DNA of 64,000 nucleotides. Origin: Variovorax paradoxus (GTDB lineage Bacteria; Pseudomonadota; Gammaproteobacteria; Burkholderiales; Burkholderiaceae_C). Below, one piece after another: positions 1-6,766 of this stretch. Location: assembly GCF_009755665.1 (NCBI RefSeq), contig NZ_CP046622.1, forward strand, positions 3,038,001 through 3,102,000, in the 5' to 3' direction. Numbering within the stretch: position 1 is the first letter of the stretch; every line of letters begins with the position of its first letter. A program made the position numbers and the translations under genes. Below the pieces are notes generated by a model, which searched no databases, had not been told where the DNA came from, and saw only the letters and a list, made by a program, of their open reading frames with translations.

Positions 1-204
1 ACCCTGCCCGATTTTCCCGGCACCGAGGTGGCGCGTCGGCTGCGCACGGAGTTCGCGGAAGGTGCGCCACGGCTCCTGGTGGCCATATCGGGCTTCTCGG
101 TGGAAGACGCGGCCGGCGCCGCGGCACGGGACCTGTTCGACCACCATCTTCAAAAGCCGATCGACATCGGCCAGCTCACCGCGATTCTGTCGGCGCCGCA
201 GTGA
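1..204 (+). CDS. Response-regulator receiver domain protein, C-terminal end only
   Basis: The reading frame is open from the first base to a TGA at 202-204, giving the last 67 residues of a protein that begins outside the window. The visible part fits the second half of a CheY-like receiver domain: an LPDFPGTEVARRLR segment like the loop and helix after the phospho-acceptor Asp, then a hydrophobic strand (LLVAISG) with the usual conserved Ser/Thr region, and near the end the QKPID motif whose Lys is the invariant receiver lysine. No DNA-binding domain follows, so the receiver is the C-terminal module, as in hybrid kinases or single-domain regulators. It converges on the cyclase-FHA gene with only 4 bases between. 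What precedes the receiver cannot be seen. Confidence 0.75.
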   Translation, partial: TLPDFPGTEVARRLRTEFAEGAPRLLVAISGFSVEDAAGAAARDLFDHHLQKPIDIGQLTAILSAPQ

Positions 205-208
205 GCTC

Positions 209-1156
209 TCAGCGCCGGGGGGCGCGGGGCGACAGCAGCATTTCCGTACCGGCCGTCTTGAAGGCGATGGTCGGCGCGGTGAAATCGCTCAGCGATGCGC
301 CCAGGCCGATCTCTCCGCTGCCGTGCAGCACGCACTCTTCGCGCCGCAGAGCGATCTCGTTGCTCGGACCGCCGTTGCCGTGAAACCGCACCCAGGTGCC
401 GTACGTGCTGAGATCGGTCAGCACGCAACTGCCCTGCCGCAGCTCGATGCGCGCGTGCAGCCGCGAGACGCGCGGATCGGTGACCACGAACTGCGCGTCG
501 TTCACACGGCCCAGGTGGATCGGCAACTCTTCGGTGCGGAACATGGAGCGCACGTCCAGCCAAGCGAGCTCGATCTGCCCGAACGACGAATCGGGCAGGC
601 GCATGGGCATGAGCGCGGCCGGCACGGTCAGGAACGAGGTCACCTCCTCCTGCCAGTCGATGCGATGGACCGCCGACATTTCGCTGCGCCCGCGAATGGT
701 GATGAGGCCCAGGTCGCGATGCCGCACGCCGACCTCGCGCAACTGCGAAATCACGGCGTCGGTGGCCCAGATCTGCCCCGGTCCCGCCAGGTCGCTGAGC
801 CGCGAGGCCAGGTTGACCGCATCGCCGAAGCAGTCGCCCTCGACCTCGAGCACTTCGCCGCTTGCCACGCCGATCTGCAGGGCCATGCGCAGCGGCGCCG
901 GCCAAGCCACCAGGCGCTTCTGGTGGTAGCGCTGCAGCTCGATGACGGCATGCGTGGCTGCGGCGGCGTGCGAGAAGATGGCAAAAACGCCGTCGCCCAG
1001 CGACTTGACCACCCTGCCCCCGTGCGCCTGGCAAATACTGCCGATCCATTGGGTGAGCCGCGTCACCGTTTCGGTGGCGCGCGCATTTCCCATGGCTTCA
1101 AAGACCCGGGAGCTCCCGGTCAGGTCAGCGAAAACGACTGTGGAATTGGCATCCAT
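209..1156 (-). CDS. Class III adenylate/guanylate cyclase fused to an FHA domain
   Basis: This 315-residue protein is predicted to make a cyclic nucleotide and to read phospho-threonine signals. The N-terminal half is a class III cyclase domain: metal-binding Asp11 in VVFADLTGS, Asp55 in KSLGDGVF, and Asn115/Arg119 in the FGDAVNLASR motif. Lys51 and Asp108 sit at the purine-selecting positions and favour ATP, so cAMP is the likelier product (inference). The C-terminal part, roughly residues 200-300, is an FHA domain with the GR, SRLHA and TYGTWV signatures. There is no signal peptide or membrane span, so it should be cytosolic. The start at 1156 was chosen because the family begins right before VVFADLTGS; an upstream in-frame ATG at 1201 would add 15 residues of low likelihood. 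Confidence 0.85.
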   Translation of the reverse strand: MDANSTVVFADLTGSSRVFEAMGNARATETVTRLTQWIGSICQAHGGRVVKSLGDGVFAIFSHAAAATHAVIELQRYHQKRLVAWPAPLRMALQIGVASGEVLEVEGDCFGDAVNLASRLSDLAGPGQIWATDAVISQLREVGVRHRDLGLITIRGRSEMSAVHRIDWQEEVTSFLTVPAALMPMRLPDSSFGQIELAWLDVRSMFRTEELPIHLGRVNDAQFVVTDPRVSRLHARIELRQGSCVLTDLSTYGTWVRFHGNGGPSNEIALRREECVLHGSGEIGLGASLSDFTAPTIAFKTAGTEMLLSPRAPRR

Positions 1157-1453
1157 GCTGTTGAGAGGACTCGATGGCAACAGTTGCTGATGCCCACACA
1201 TTAACGGCCAGTTGGCGGATCGACGCTCGGGACGAACCTGTTAACCCCATTTCTGCGTTCTGAACTTGTTAGGCCGCTCGCAAGATGACATTAATTTTTA
1301 CAACTTTCGTAGACAAACGCCAACGATCACTTCAACTGAAGCGTAAAGTTTGTTGTTTACAAACAAGAAACACTGTTTCAGAACTTGTTAATCGTGTGAC
1401 TGAGGCTTAAGGTAGCAACCGTCCTTGCTTCCGGCAATACGCTTTTAGTCCTC
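1157..1453. other. Repeat-rich intergenic region with dyads and a weak promoter
   Basis: This 297-base divergent interval is clearly richer in A+T than its surroundings. The decamer GAAC(T/C)TGTTA occurs three times, at 1234-1243, 1262-1271 and 1381-1390. A dyad TTGTTT-AC-AAACAA lies at 1353-1366, overlapping a second possible hairpin GTTTGT-N5-ACAAAC at 1348-1364. A weak sigma70-like pair, TTGTTA (1385-1390), 17 bases, TAAGGT (1408-1413), faces the small gene at 1454. It probably holds the promoters of both flanking genes and an operator; no open frame in it looks real. Confidence 0.5.
1353..1366. promoter_or_regulatory. Palindrome TTGTTTACAAACAA, candidate operator
   Basis: Two perfect 6-base inverted arms are separated by AC, inside the A+T-rich interval upstream of the gene at 1454. 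The arms are too close for a stable RNA hairpin, so a dimeric DNA-binding protein is the more natural explanation. The regulator is unknown. Confidence 0.4.
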
Positions 1454-1792
1454 ATGCTGACTTTTCGTCGCTTTTTTCGCTTCTTCGGAATTCCCGGTCT
1501 CGGGTCTCCCCGGATGGGAGAAAACCAGTTGGGAAGAATCCGCTCGGCCATGCTTTCGGTGCTCCAGGCGCACGGCGGCCATTCGGTACAGCGCGTTGCG
1601 CAGCGCGTCCGGTTTGCGACCGATGTCGAGTCGCTCTGGTATTTGCGTCAGGACGTGATGGTGGCGCTGAGCGCCATCGACGGCGAAGCCGCCGCCCGCC
1701 GCCAGATGAAGGCCATCAACAGCATGTTCGAGGGCGGACTGCCGGGCTCGATGAGCCCGCGCGTGCACCAGCGCTTTACGCAGCACCAATAA
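1454..1792 (+). CDS. Small conserved hypothetical protein
   Basis: This encodes 112 residues with no domain I can name. The N-terminus is rich in Phe and Arg (FRRFFRFFG), followed by a mostly helical body with Gln, Arg and Val and no membrane span or Cys pair. The pattern resembles short uncharacterised proteins common in Comamonadaceae. An internal ATG at 1514 (MGENQLGR) starts just before the better-looking helical part and is an alternative start; neither start has a strong ribosome-binding site. The upstream region is unusually rich in repeats and dyads, suggesting regulation. It converges on the LD-carboxypeptidase gene with a 19-base gap. Confidence 0.55.
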   Translation: MLTFRRFFRFFGIPGLGSPRMGENQLGRIRSAMLSVLQAHGGHSVQRVAQRVRFATDVESLWYLRQDVMVALSAIDGEAAARRQMKAINSMFEGGLPGSMSPRVHQRFTQHQ

Positions 1793-1811
1793 CGGCGCTG
1801 GCATCCGCTGC

Positions 1812-2753
1812 TCAATGCGCGTGGTCGTCGTGCGCGTGGCGGTGGCCCCAGACCATGAAGACATCCCGCCCTTCGGCGGCAAGCTCCACCTTGGCACCCA
1901 CGGGCAGCAGCACCTTGGTTTGCACGTGCCCGAAGGGCAGCCCCATGAGCACCGGCACCTTGAGCCTTGCGCGCAACCTGTCGACCACTGAATCGAAGCC
2001 AAACCCGCGGTCGTAGCCGGGCACCTTGCGCATGCCGGTGAACTGGCCGAACACGATGGCGCGCTGCTTTGCCAGCACCCCGGCCATGCGCAACTGGTCG
2101 AGCATGCGCTCGATGCGGTACGGATGCTCGTTGGTGTCTTCGATGAAGAGCACGCCCTTGTCCACCTGCGGGAAATAAGGCGTTCCGAGCAGGCTGGTCA
2201 GCACGCAAAGGTTGCCGCCCCACAGGGTGGCGTCGTGCACGGGCTTGAGCTTCAGCCCGGCGTCGCGCACCGGCATGCGCCAGCCTGTGCCTTCGCCCTG
2301 CCCACTCGCGAGGTCGTCGAAGCAGGCTTCCATGATGTCGTCGGCGCCGCCCTCGGCGCCAAAATCTTCGCCCACCGCAGGGCCGGCCCAGGTGACGGCG
2401 CCGGTCTTGACGAACAGCGCATTTTGCAAGGCCGTGAAGTCGCTCAGGCCCACGAATTCGGTCCCGCGCTGGATCGCCTTGGCCACGGCCTTGTAGGGGA
2501 TCGCGTCGAGGATGCGCGTGAGGCCGTAGCCGCCGCGCGCAATCAAGGCAATGTCGGCACCGCTGGCGGCGGCGCGGCTGATCGAGGCGAGCCGTGTCGC
2601 GTCGTCGCCCGCAAAACGCTGGTGCACTGCAAGCGCGGCCTCGTCGAGTTCGACTTCATAGCCAAGGGCCTTGAGCCTTGCGACGCCGCGTCGGAAAGCG
2701 GCCTTGTCGCGAATCGCGCTGGAGGGGGAATAGATATAGATGTGTTTGGTCAC
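1812..2753 (-). CDS. LD-carboxypeptidase (LdcA/MccF family, peptidase S66)
   Basis: This 313-residue protein belongs to the S66 serine peptidases, which remove the terminal D-Ala from murein tetrapeptides (LdcA) or cleave microcin C-type conjugates (MccF). The expected nucleophile is Ser104 in FVGLSDFTAL; a Glu in the VLFIEDTNE segment and a His in LPFGHVQTK are the candidate acid and base. Length matches LdcA of E. coli (about 304). It starts at a GTG whose bases overlap the TGA of the upstream tadA fusion (GTGA, 2750-2753), so translation is probably coupled to that gene. The last 12 residues are His-rich (WGHRHAHDDHAH), which is unusual and could bind metal. A cytosolic role in murein recycling is inferred. 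Confidence 0.85.
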   Translation of the reverse strand: MTKHIYIYSPSSAIRDKAAFRRGVARLKALGYEVELDEAALAVHQRFAGDDATRLASISRAAASGADIALIARGGYGLTRILDAIPYKAVAKAIQRGTEFVGLSDFTALQNALFVKTGAVTWAGPAVGEDFGAEGGADDIMEACFDDLASGQGEGTGWRMPVRDAGLKLKPVHDATLWGGNLCVLTSLLGTPYFPQVDKGVLFIEDTNEHPYRIERMLDQLRMAGVLAKQRAIVFGQFTGMRKVPGYDRGFGFDSVVDRLRARLKVPVLMGLPFGHVQTKVLLPVGAKVELAAEGRDVFMVWGHRHAHDDHAH

Positions 2754-3868
2754 GCCGCCGAGTATCCCATTGCGTTGCGAGCCTTCTGTGCGAGCGACGC
2801 GGCCTGCTGCGCATCCGGACCCGAAGACGACGCCATGGGGCCGAGCGCGCGCAGCGCGGCCTGGTAGCCGCGGTCCGGGAATGGCGCGCGCCATGCATTG
2901 CCCACCGGCTCGCCGGCATCGGGTGCAAGGAGCATGGCCGTGAACCGCTCGGGCCTTGCAGCCTGCAGCAAAGTCGCGAGCCCGGCGCCCGCGGCGCTGT
3001 GCACCAGCACCATCGGCCCGGGCTGCATGCGGTCGAGCCATTCGCTCAGCACCTGGCAGTGCCATTCGGGCGTGTGCACCGCTTCGCGCTTGGGCTTGTC
3101 GCTTTTGCCAAAGCCGATGAGGTCTGGCACCAGCGTGCGCAGCCCCGGCGCACCCACGAGATGGCGAAAGAAGTAGCCCCATTCGCCGGGGCCGTGCAGG
3201 CACAGGCAACAGGCCGTCTGCGCGTCGCTCGGGCCTTCGCCTTCGTCTATGTAGTGCATGCGCCAGCCTCGCAGGCTGGGCAGGTCGTGGATGTAGCGCG
3301 GCTCGAAAGCGTAGCCCTCCAGCGCATCGAAGCGCTCGGCCGGCGTGCGCAGTGCATCGTCGCGCAACGGCTCGGCCTGTTCGCGCGCCGCATCGCGCCG
3401 CTCCTTGAAGAACTGCTGGAGCACGGCGCTGCATTCAGCGGCGAGCACGTCGCCCTGCACCTGGGTGCGATGGTTCAGCCGGGGCTCCGCAAAAAGATCG
3501 ACCACCGAGCCGGCCGCGCCGGTCTTAAGATCGGCCGCGCCGAACACCACGCGCGCGAGCCGCGCGTGCAACATGGCGCCCGCGCACATGGCACACGGCT
3601 CGAGGGTCACGAAGAGCTCGCAGCCGTCGAGCCGGTAGTTGCCAAGTGCAGCCGCCGCGGCACGCAGCGCGTTGATCTCGGCATGCGCGCTCGGGTCGTG
3701 CTGCGCCACCGGCGTGTTGCGGCCCGTGGCGATGACCTGGCCGTTCTTCACCAGCACCGCACCCACGGGCACCTCGCCGGCTTCGGCGGCCCGGCGCGCC
3801 TCGGCCAGCGCCAGCGCCATCCAGTGCGCGTCGCCTGTCTGCAAAGGCTGTAGGGGCTCAGTTGTCAT
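2750..3868 (-). CDS. tadA: tRNA adenosine(34) deaminase TadA with C-terminal alpha/beta-hydrolase-like extension
   Basis: Residues 1-160 are a full TadA, which converts A34 to inosine in the anticodon of tRNA-Arg(ACG). Zinc ligands are His62 (HAE, with catalytic Glu64), Cys92 and Cys95 (PCAMC). The frame then runs on without a stop to 372 residues, more than twice the usual TadA length. Residues 185-330 resemble the N-terminal half of haloalkane-dehalogenase-type hydrolases: HGPGEWG at 225-231 and DLIGFGKSDKP at 249-259. The nucleophile position reads VHSAAG (289-294) instead of QDWGG or GxSxG, and the later acid and His are missing because the protein ends early. The extension is therefore probably non-catalytic. 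The next gene overlaps by 4 bases and the preceding one by 11. Confidence 0.9.
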   Translation of the reverse strand: MTTEPLQPLQTGDAHWMALALAEARRAAEAGEVPVGAVLVKNGQVIATGRNTPVAQHDPSAHAEINALRAAAAALGNYRLDGCELFVTLEPCAMCAGAMLHARLARVVFGAADLKTGAAGSVVDLFAEPRLNHRTQVQGDVLAAECSAVLQQFFKERRDAAREQAEPLRDDALRTPAERFDALEGYAFEPRYIHDLPSLRGWRMHYIDEGEGPSDAQTACCLCLHGPGEWGYFFRHLVGAPGLRTLVPDLIGFGKSDKPKREAVHTPEWHCQVLSEWLDRMQPGPMVLVHSAAGAGLATLLQAARPERFTAMLLAPDAGEPVGNAWRAPFPDRGYQAALRALGPMASSSGPDAQQAASLAQKARNAMGYSAA

Positions 3869-4094
3869 CCGGCATCTTGCGCGCTTGCGCAGCGGCGTCG
3901 AGCGCCTGGTTGACCTGGGTCTGCACCTGCTGCACCTGCGCGCGCGCAGCGGCAGGCGCTTGCCCCGGCGCGGGCGATGCAGCGCCCGGCACCGTTGGCA
4001 ATGCCGGGGCCGCGGTGGTCGTCAACTGCTTTTTGGCGATCAGCCCGACGATCACCAACGCGAGCACCAGGCCGAGCAATCCGAACATGCGCAT
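3858..4094 (-). CDS. Small single-span membrane protein, hypothetical
   Basis: This is a 78-residue protein with one N-terminal hydrophobic segment (residues 4-20, MFGLLGLVLALVIVGLIAKK) followed by a Pro/Ala-rich linker and a short Gln/Ala helix (VQQVQTQVNQAL). The layout suggests an inner-membrane anchor with a small periplasmic or cytosolic helical tail. It overlaps the start of tadA by 11 bases and follows the PaiB-like gene by one base, so the three are probably cotranscribed. No function is known to me. Confidence 0.65.
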   Translation of the reverse strand: MRMFGLLGLVLALVIVGLIAKKQLTTTAAPALPTVPGAASPAPGQAPAAARAQVQQVQTQVNQALDAAAQARKMPDDN

Positions 4095-4095
4095 C

Positions 4096-4740
4096 TCAGG
4101 CTCCTTGCACCGCAGTGGCTTCGCCCGTCATGCCAAGGCGCTCCATCCACACCGCGAGCGCCTTCTCGTCCGGCGTGCCGGCGCTGTAGACGGCGCGCAT
4201 GGCGGCATGCGATTCGCGGCGGTGCTGGTTGAGCTTGAGCTTGCACTGCAGCGCGGTTACCCGCATTTCGAAGCCGACGATGCCGGCCAGCATCTTGAGC
4301 TGGAACTCCTCGCCCAAGTCGCGCCACTGCTGCGCATAGCCGGGCTCGTGATCGCCGATGAGCTTCTTGAGCAGCGCGTCCTTCGCGGCGGGTTCTTCGA
4401 TCAGCCGGGCCTCGACGGTGCAGTGCACCGCCAGGTAGTTCCAGGTGGGCACCCGTGCCAGGTCGGGGTAGACCGAAGGCGACAGGTACGAATGCGGCCC
4501 CATGAAAGTGACGACCGCCTGCGGCCGCGCCTGCAGGTATCGCCAGTGCGGGTTCGGCTTGGCGCAATGACCCAGCAGCACGAGCTCGTCGCCTTCGCGC
4601 TGCTCGGCCACGATGGGCAGGTGCGTGACAAACGGCAGCCCTTCGTCGTCGTTGGAGATCAGGCTGGCGAACGGGTGCGCACGCATCAACTCCAGCGCAA
4701 TGGCCGGGTCCTTGGCGTTGAACTGCGGGGGCATGTACAT
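4096..4740 (-). CDS. FMN-binding negative transcriptional regulator family protein (PaiB-like)
   Basis: This 214-residue protein has the features of the PaiB/FMN-binding split-barrel family: an MYMPPQF start, the HPFASLISND segment, a THLPI strand, and the diagnostic VPTWNYLAVH motif near residue 120. In Bacillus, PaiB is reported as a repressor of sporulation and protease genes. In proteobacteria the family is poorly characterised and may be a flavin-binding or haem-degrading-like split barrel. No DNA-binding helix is visible, so the regulator name should be read with caution. It is first in a close run (4740 to 1812) with the small membrane protein, tadA fusion and LD-carboxypeptidase. Confidence 0.85.
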   Translation of the reverse strand: MYMPPQFNAKDPAIALELMRAHPFASLISNDDEGLPFVTHLPIVAEQREGDELVLLGHCAKPNPHWRYLQARPQAVVTFMGPHSYLSPSVYPDLARVPTWNYLAVHCTVEARLIEEPAAKDALLKKLIGDHEPGYAQQWRDLGEEFQLKMLAGIVGFEMRVTALQCKLKLNQHRRESHAAMRAVYSAGTPDEKALAVWMERLGMTGEATAVQGA

Positions 4741-4786
4741 GGGGCGGTTTCCTCGTGGAGAGGCCCGATTGTCCCCCGAGCCGCCC

Positions 4787-5488
4787 TTATCTTGCGCGCG
4801 GCGCCTCCAGCAGCTTCACCATCGCGGTGTAGCCGCGGGCCTTGGCAAGCTGCAGCGGTGTGTTGCCCTGGCGGTCGGCCAGCTGCAGGTTGGCACCGGC
4901 ATCGACCAGCGCTGCAAGCGTGCGCTGGTGGCGCGGACCGCCGTCGCCGAGTACGACGGCTTCGATTGCCGCCGTCCAGTGCAGGTTGTTGACATGGTCG
5001 AGCGGCGCGCCGGCTGCGATCAGTTGTCGCACCACCTCGTCATGGCCCAGGTGCGCCGCGGCGATGAGCGCGGTGCCGTCGTAGCGGCTCGTCACCTGCT
5101 TTGCACTGGCGCCGAGCGACAGCAACAGCGCGAGTGTCGGAGCGTCGTCGGCCACCGACGCAATGGTGACCGCGTCGTAGCGATCGTCTTCGAGCGCGTT
5201 GAGCTTCGCGCCGGCCTTGGCGAGCAGCTTCACCGCTTCGCGCTGCCGCGCATGGGTGGCCACGTGCAAAGGCGTGCGCCCCCGCGCATCGCGTGCGTCC
5301 AGGTTGGTGCCGGTAGCAATCAGGCTTTTGAGTTTTGGCAGGTCGCCGTGCCAGGCGGCCCGGTGCAGCCCTTCATAGGCCAGCACCTCGGCCGCTTGCG
5401 GCGGCACCTGGGCATGCGCGGCAAGCGCCGCGCCCGCGCCGAGCGCGACCGCCAGTGCCCCGGACCAGATGCCGCGCTTCATCATCAT
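4787..5488 (-). CDS. Exported ankyrin-repeat protein
   Basis: This encodes 233 residues beginning with a clear signal peptide (short basic start, then an Ala/Leu-rich core ending AAHAQ near residue 27), so the protein should be periplasmic. About six ankyrin repeats follow, recognisable by GRTPLHVATH, GTALIAAAHLGHDEVV and GNTPLQLAKARGY. Ankyrins mediate protein contacts; in Pseudomonas a periplasmic ankyrin (AnkB) is encoded with catalase KatB and is needed for its full activity. Here the partner is more likely the haem-binding HbpS-like protein, because this ATG overlaps that gene's stop as TGATG at 5486-5490. ATGs at 5485 and 5482 are also possible; 5488 fits the overlap best. Confidence 0.85.
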   Translation of the reverse strand: MMMKRGIWSGALAVALGAGAALAAHAQVPPQAAEVLAYEGLHRAAWHGDLPKLKSLIATGTNLDARDARGRTPLHVATHARQREAVKLLAKAGAKLNALEDDRYDAVTIASVADDAPTLALLLSLGASAKQVTSRYDGTALIAAAHLGHDEVVRQLIAAGAPLDHVNNLHWTAAIEAVVLGDGGPRHQRTLAALVDAGANLQLADRQGNTPLQLAKARGYTAMVKLLEAPRAR

Positions 5489-5991
5489 CAGCCCAAAAGG
5501 CCCTTGACCTTGTCCAGCGCGGCATTGGCGCACTGCTCGTCCAGATGGCCGCCGGGCGCACCGCCCACACCCACGGCACCGATCACTTCGTTGCCCGACT
5601 TCACCGGCACGCCGCCGCCCAGCAGCAGCACGCCCGGCAGGTAGACCAGGTTGGCACCGGCCGGGTTCTTCTGCGAGCCTTCCATCATGGCCTGTGTCGC
5701 GTTCTTGGCCGACGCCGAAGTCCAGGCCTTGCGCTCGCTCGAGGCAAGAGTGTGCGGGCCTGCGTTGTCGGCGCGCTGCACGGCACGCACGGTGCCGGCG
5801 CGGTCGACCACGGTGGCGGCCACGTTGTAGCCATTGGCGGCGCAGGCGGCCACGGCTTCCGCCGCGATCTGGTTGGCCAGGGCGAGCGAGATGTTCTTTT
5901 CGGAGCGCACCGCGGGTGCGGTGGTCTGGGCCTGTGCGGCAGAAGCGGCAAGCAGAATGGCGAGGCCGCCAAGGCGAAGGGTGGAACGCAT
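5488..5991 (-). CDS. Exported GlcG/HbpS-family haem-binding protein
   Basis: This 167-residue protein has a signal peptide (cleavage likely after AAQA, about residue 22), then one GlcG/HbpS domain: an LALANQIAAEAVAAC helix, the VVDRAGTVRAVQRADNAGP segment, and the glycine-rich VLLLGGGVPVKSGNEVIGAVGVGG strand typical of the family. HbpS of Streptomyces reticuli is an extracellular haem-binding protein that modulates the SenS-SenR two-component system in response to haem and oxidative stress. A sensor kinase and response regulator lie immediately upstream on the same strand, so a comparable sensing role is a reasonable inference. It overlaps the ankyrin gene by one base. An activator-type promoter is visible upstream (dyad 6100-6119, TACAGT at 6051-6056). 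Confidence 0.88.
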   Translation of the reverse strand: MRSTLRLGGLAILLAASAAQAQTTAPAVRSEKNISLALANQIAAEAVAACAANGYNVAATVVDRAGTVRAVQRADNAGPHTLASSERKAWTSASAKNATQAMMEGSQKNPAGANLVYLPGVLLLGGGVPVKSGNEVIGAVGVGGAPGGHLDEQCANAALDKVKGLLG

Positions 5992-6050
5992 TTTTCGATT
6001 TCTCCAGTGGATGCGGGTGGTTGCGCCGGCGCATTGCCGACGGCAGCGCC

Positions 6051-6056
6051 ACTGTA
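6051..6056 (-). promoter_or_regulatory. Candidate -10 box of the HbpS-like gene
   Basis: On the minus strand this reads TACAGT, about 60 bases before the ATG at 5991. No recognisable -35 element lies 16-18 bases upstream, which is typical of promoters that need an activator. The dyad at 6100-6119 would be centred near -65 if this is the true -10. Confidence 0.35.
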
Positions 6057-6099
6057 GAAAACACCGGCCGCCGGGGCCATTCGTACGGCTACGCCCGGC

Positions 6100-6119
6100 G
6101 CTCCGTAGAACTACGGAGC
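6100..6119. promoter_or_regulatory. Perfect 9-base inverted repeat upstream of the HbpS-like gene
   Basis: The arms GCTCCGTAG and CTACGGAGC are separated by AA; flanking GC-rich bases extend the symmetry with a one-base bulge. It lies between the stop of the FixJ-type regulator gene (6128) and the HbpS-like start (5991). There is no T-run after it on either strand, so it is a poor intrinsic terminator. FixJ/NarL-type regulators bind short dyads of this kind, so it is a good candidate operator for the adjacent regulator; this is inference. Confidence 0.5.
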
Positions 6120-6127
6120 GGCCGGGT

Positions 6128-6766
6128 TCAGGCTTCTCCGGCCACCAGCACGGCGTAGCGGCGAATCAGCTGCGCGAGCGAGTCGCAATCGAGCTTGGCA
6201 AACAGGTTGGCGCGGTGCGACTCGACCGTGCGGGGCGACAGCGCCAGCATGCGCGCGATCTCCTTGTTGGTCAGCCCCTGCACGATGAAGGCAAGCACCT
6301 CGCGCTCGCGCTCCGACAGCTGCGTCACCCGTTCTCGCGCGGCGTTGTCGGCCTGTGCGCGTTCGCGCGAGCGCACATGCTGGCGCACGGCCTGCTGCAG
6401 CGCTTCGAGCAATTGCTCGTCGTCCACCGGCTTCTCGAGAAACTCGGCCGCGCCGGCCTTGAATGCGCGGCGGCACATTTCGACGGTGCCGTGGCCGGTG
6501 AGCATGATCACCGGCTGGTCGACGCCCTGCGCCACCAGCCGGTCGAGCACGGTGAGCCCGCTGATGCCCGGCATGCGCACGTCGAGCACGATGGCGCCGA
6601 CGCTCGCGCGGTCGAAGTTGTCGATGAAGGCCTGCGGCTCGGCCCAGCCCTGCACCCTGAGGCCCACCGTGCCGATCAGGAGCGAGAGGCTGTCGCGCAC
6701 CGCCTGGTCGTCGTCGATGAGATGAATGAGCGGCGACAACGGCGAATGCGGGACGGTGCTGTTCAT
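6128..6766 (-). CDS. FixJ/NarL-type response regulator
   Basis: This 212-residue regulator has a receiver domain (acidic residues DDD at 18-20, phospho-acceptor Asp62 in LDVRMPG, Thr90 and Lys112 in EKPVD) and a C-terminal LuxR-type helix-turn-helix (LSEREREVLAFIVQGLTNKEIA ... SPRTVESHRANLF, residues 148-190). It should bind DNA when phosphorylated by the kinase encoded just upstream, whose stop overlaps this ATG by 4 bases (6763-6766). The nearest likely target is the HbpS-like gene 137 bases downstream, preceded by a perfect dyad at 6100-6119. FixJ, DctR and TtrR-type regulators share this layout, so the ligand cannot be deduced from the regulator alone. Confidence 0.92.
   Translation of the reverse strand: MNSTVPHSPLSPLIHLIDDDQAVRDSLSLLIGTVGLRVQGWAEPQAFIDNFDRASVGAIVLDVRMPGISGLTVLDRLVAQGVDQPVIMLTGHGTVEMCRRAFKAGAAEFLEKPVDDEQLLEALQQAVRQHVRSRERAQADNAARERVTQLSEREREVLAFIVQGLTNKEIARMLALSPRTVESHRANLFAKLDCDSLAQLIRRYAVLVAGEA

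Noticed and set aside
150..1049. Alternative minus-strand frame overlapping the cyclase-FHA gene
   Set aside because: It has no recognisable motif and runs within the well-supported cyclase gene in another frame.
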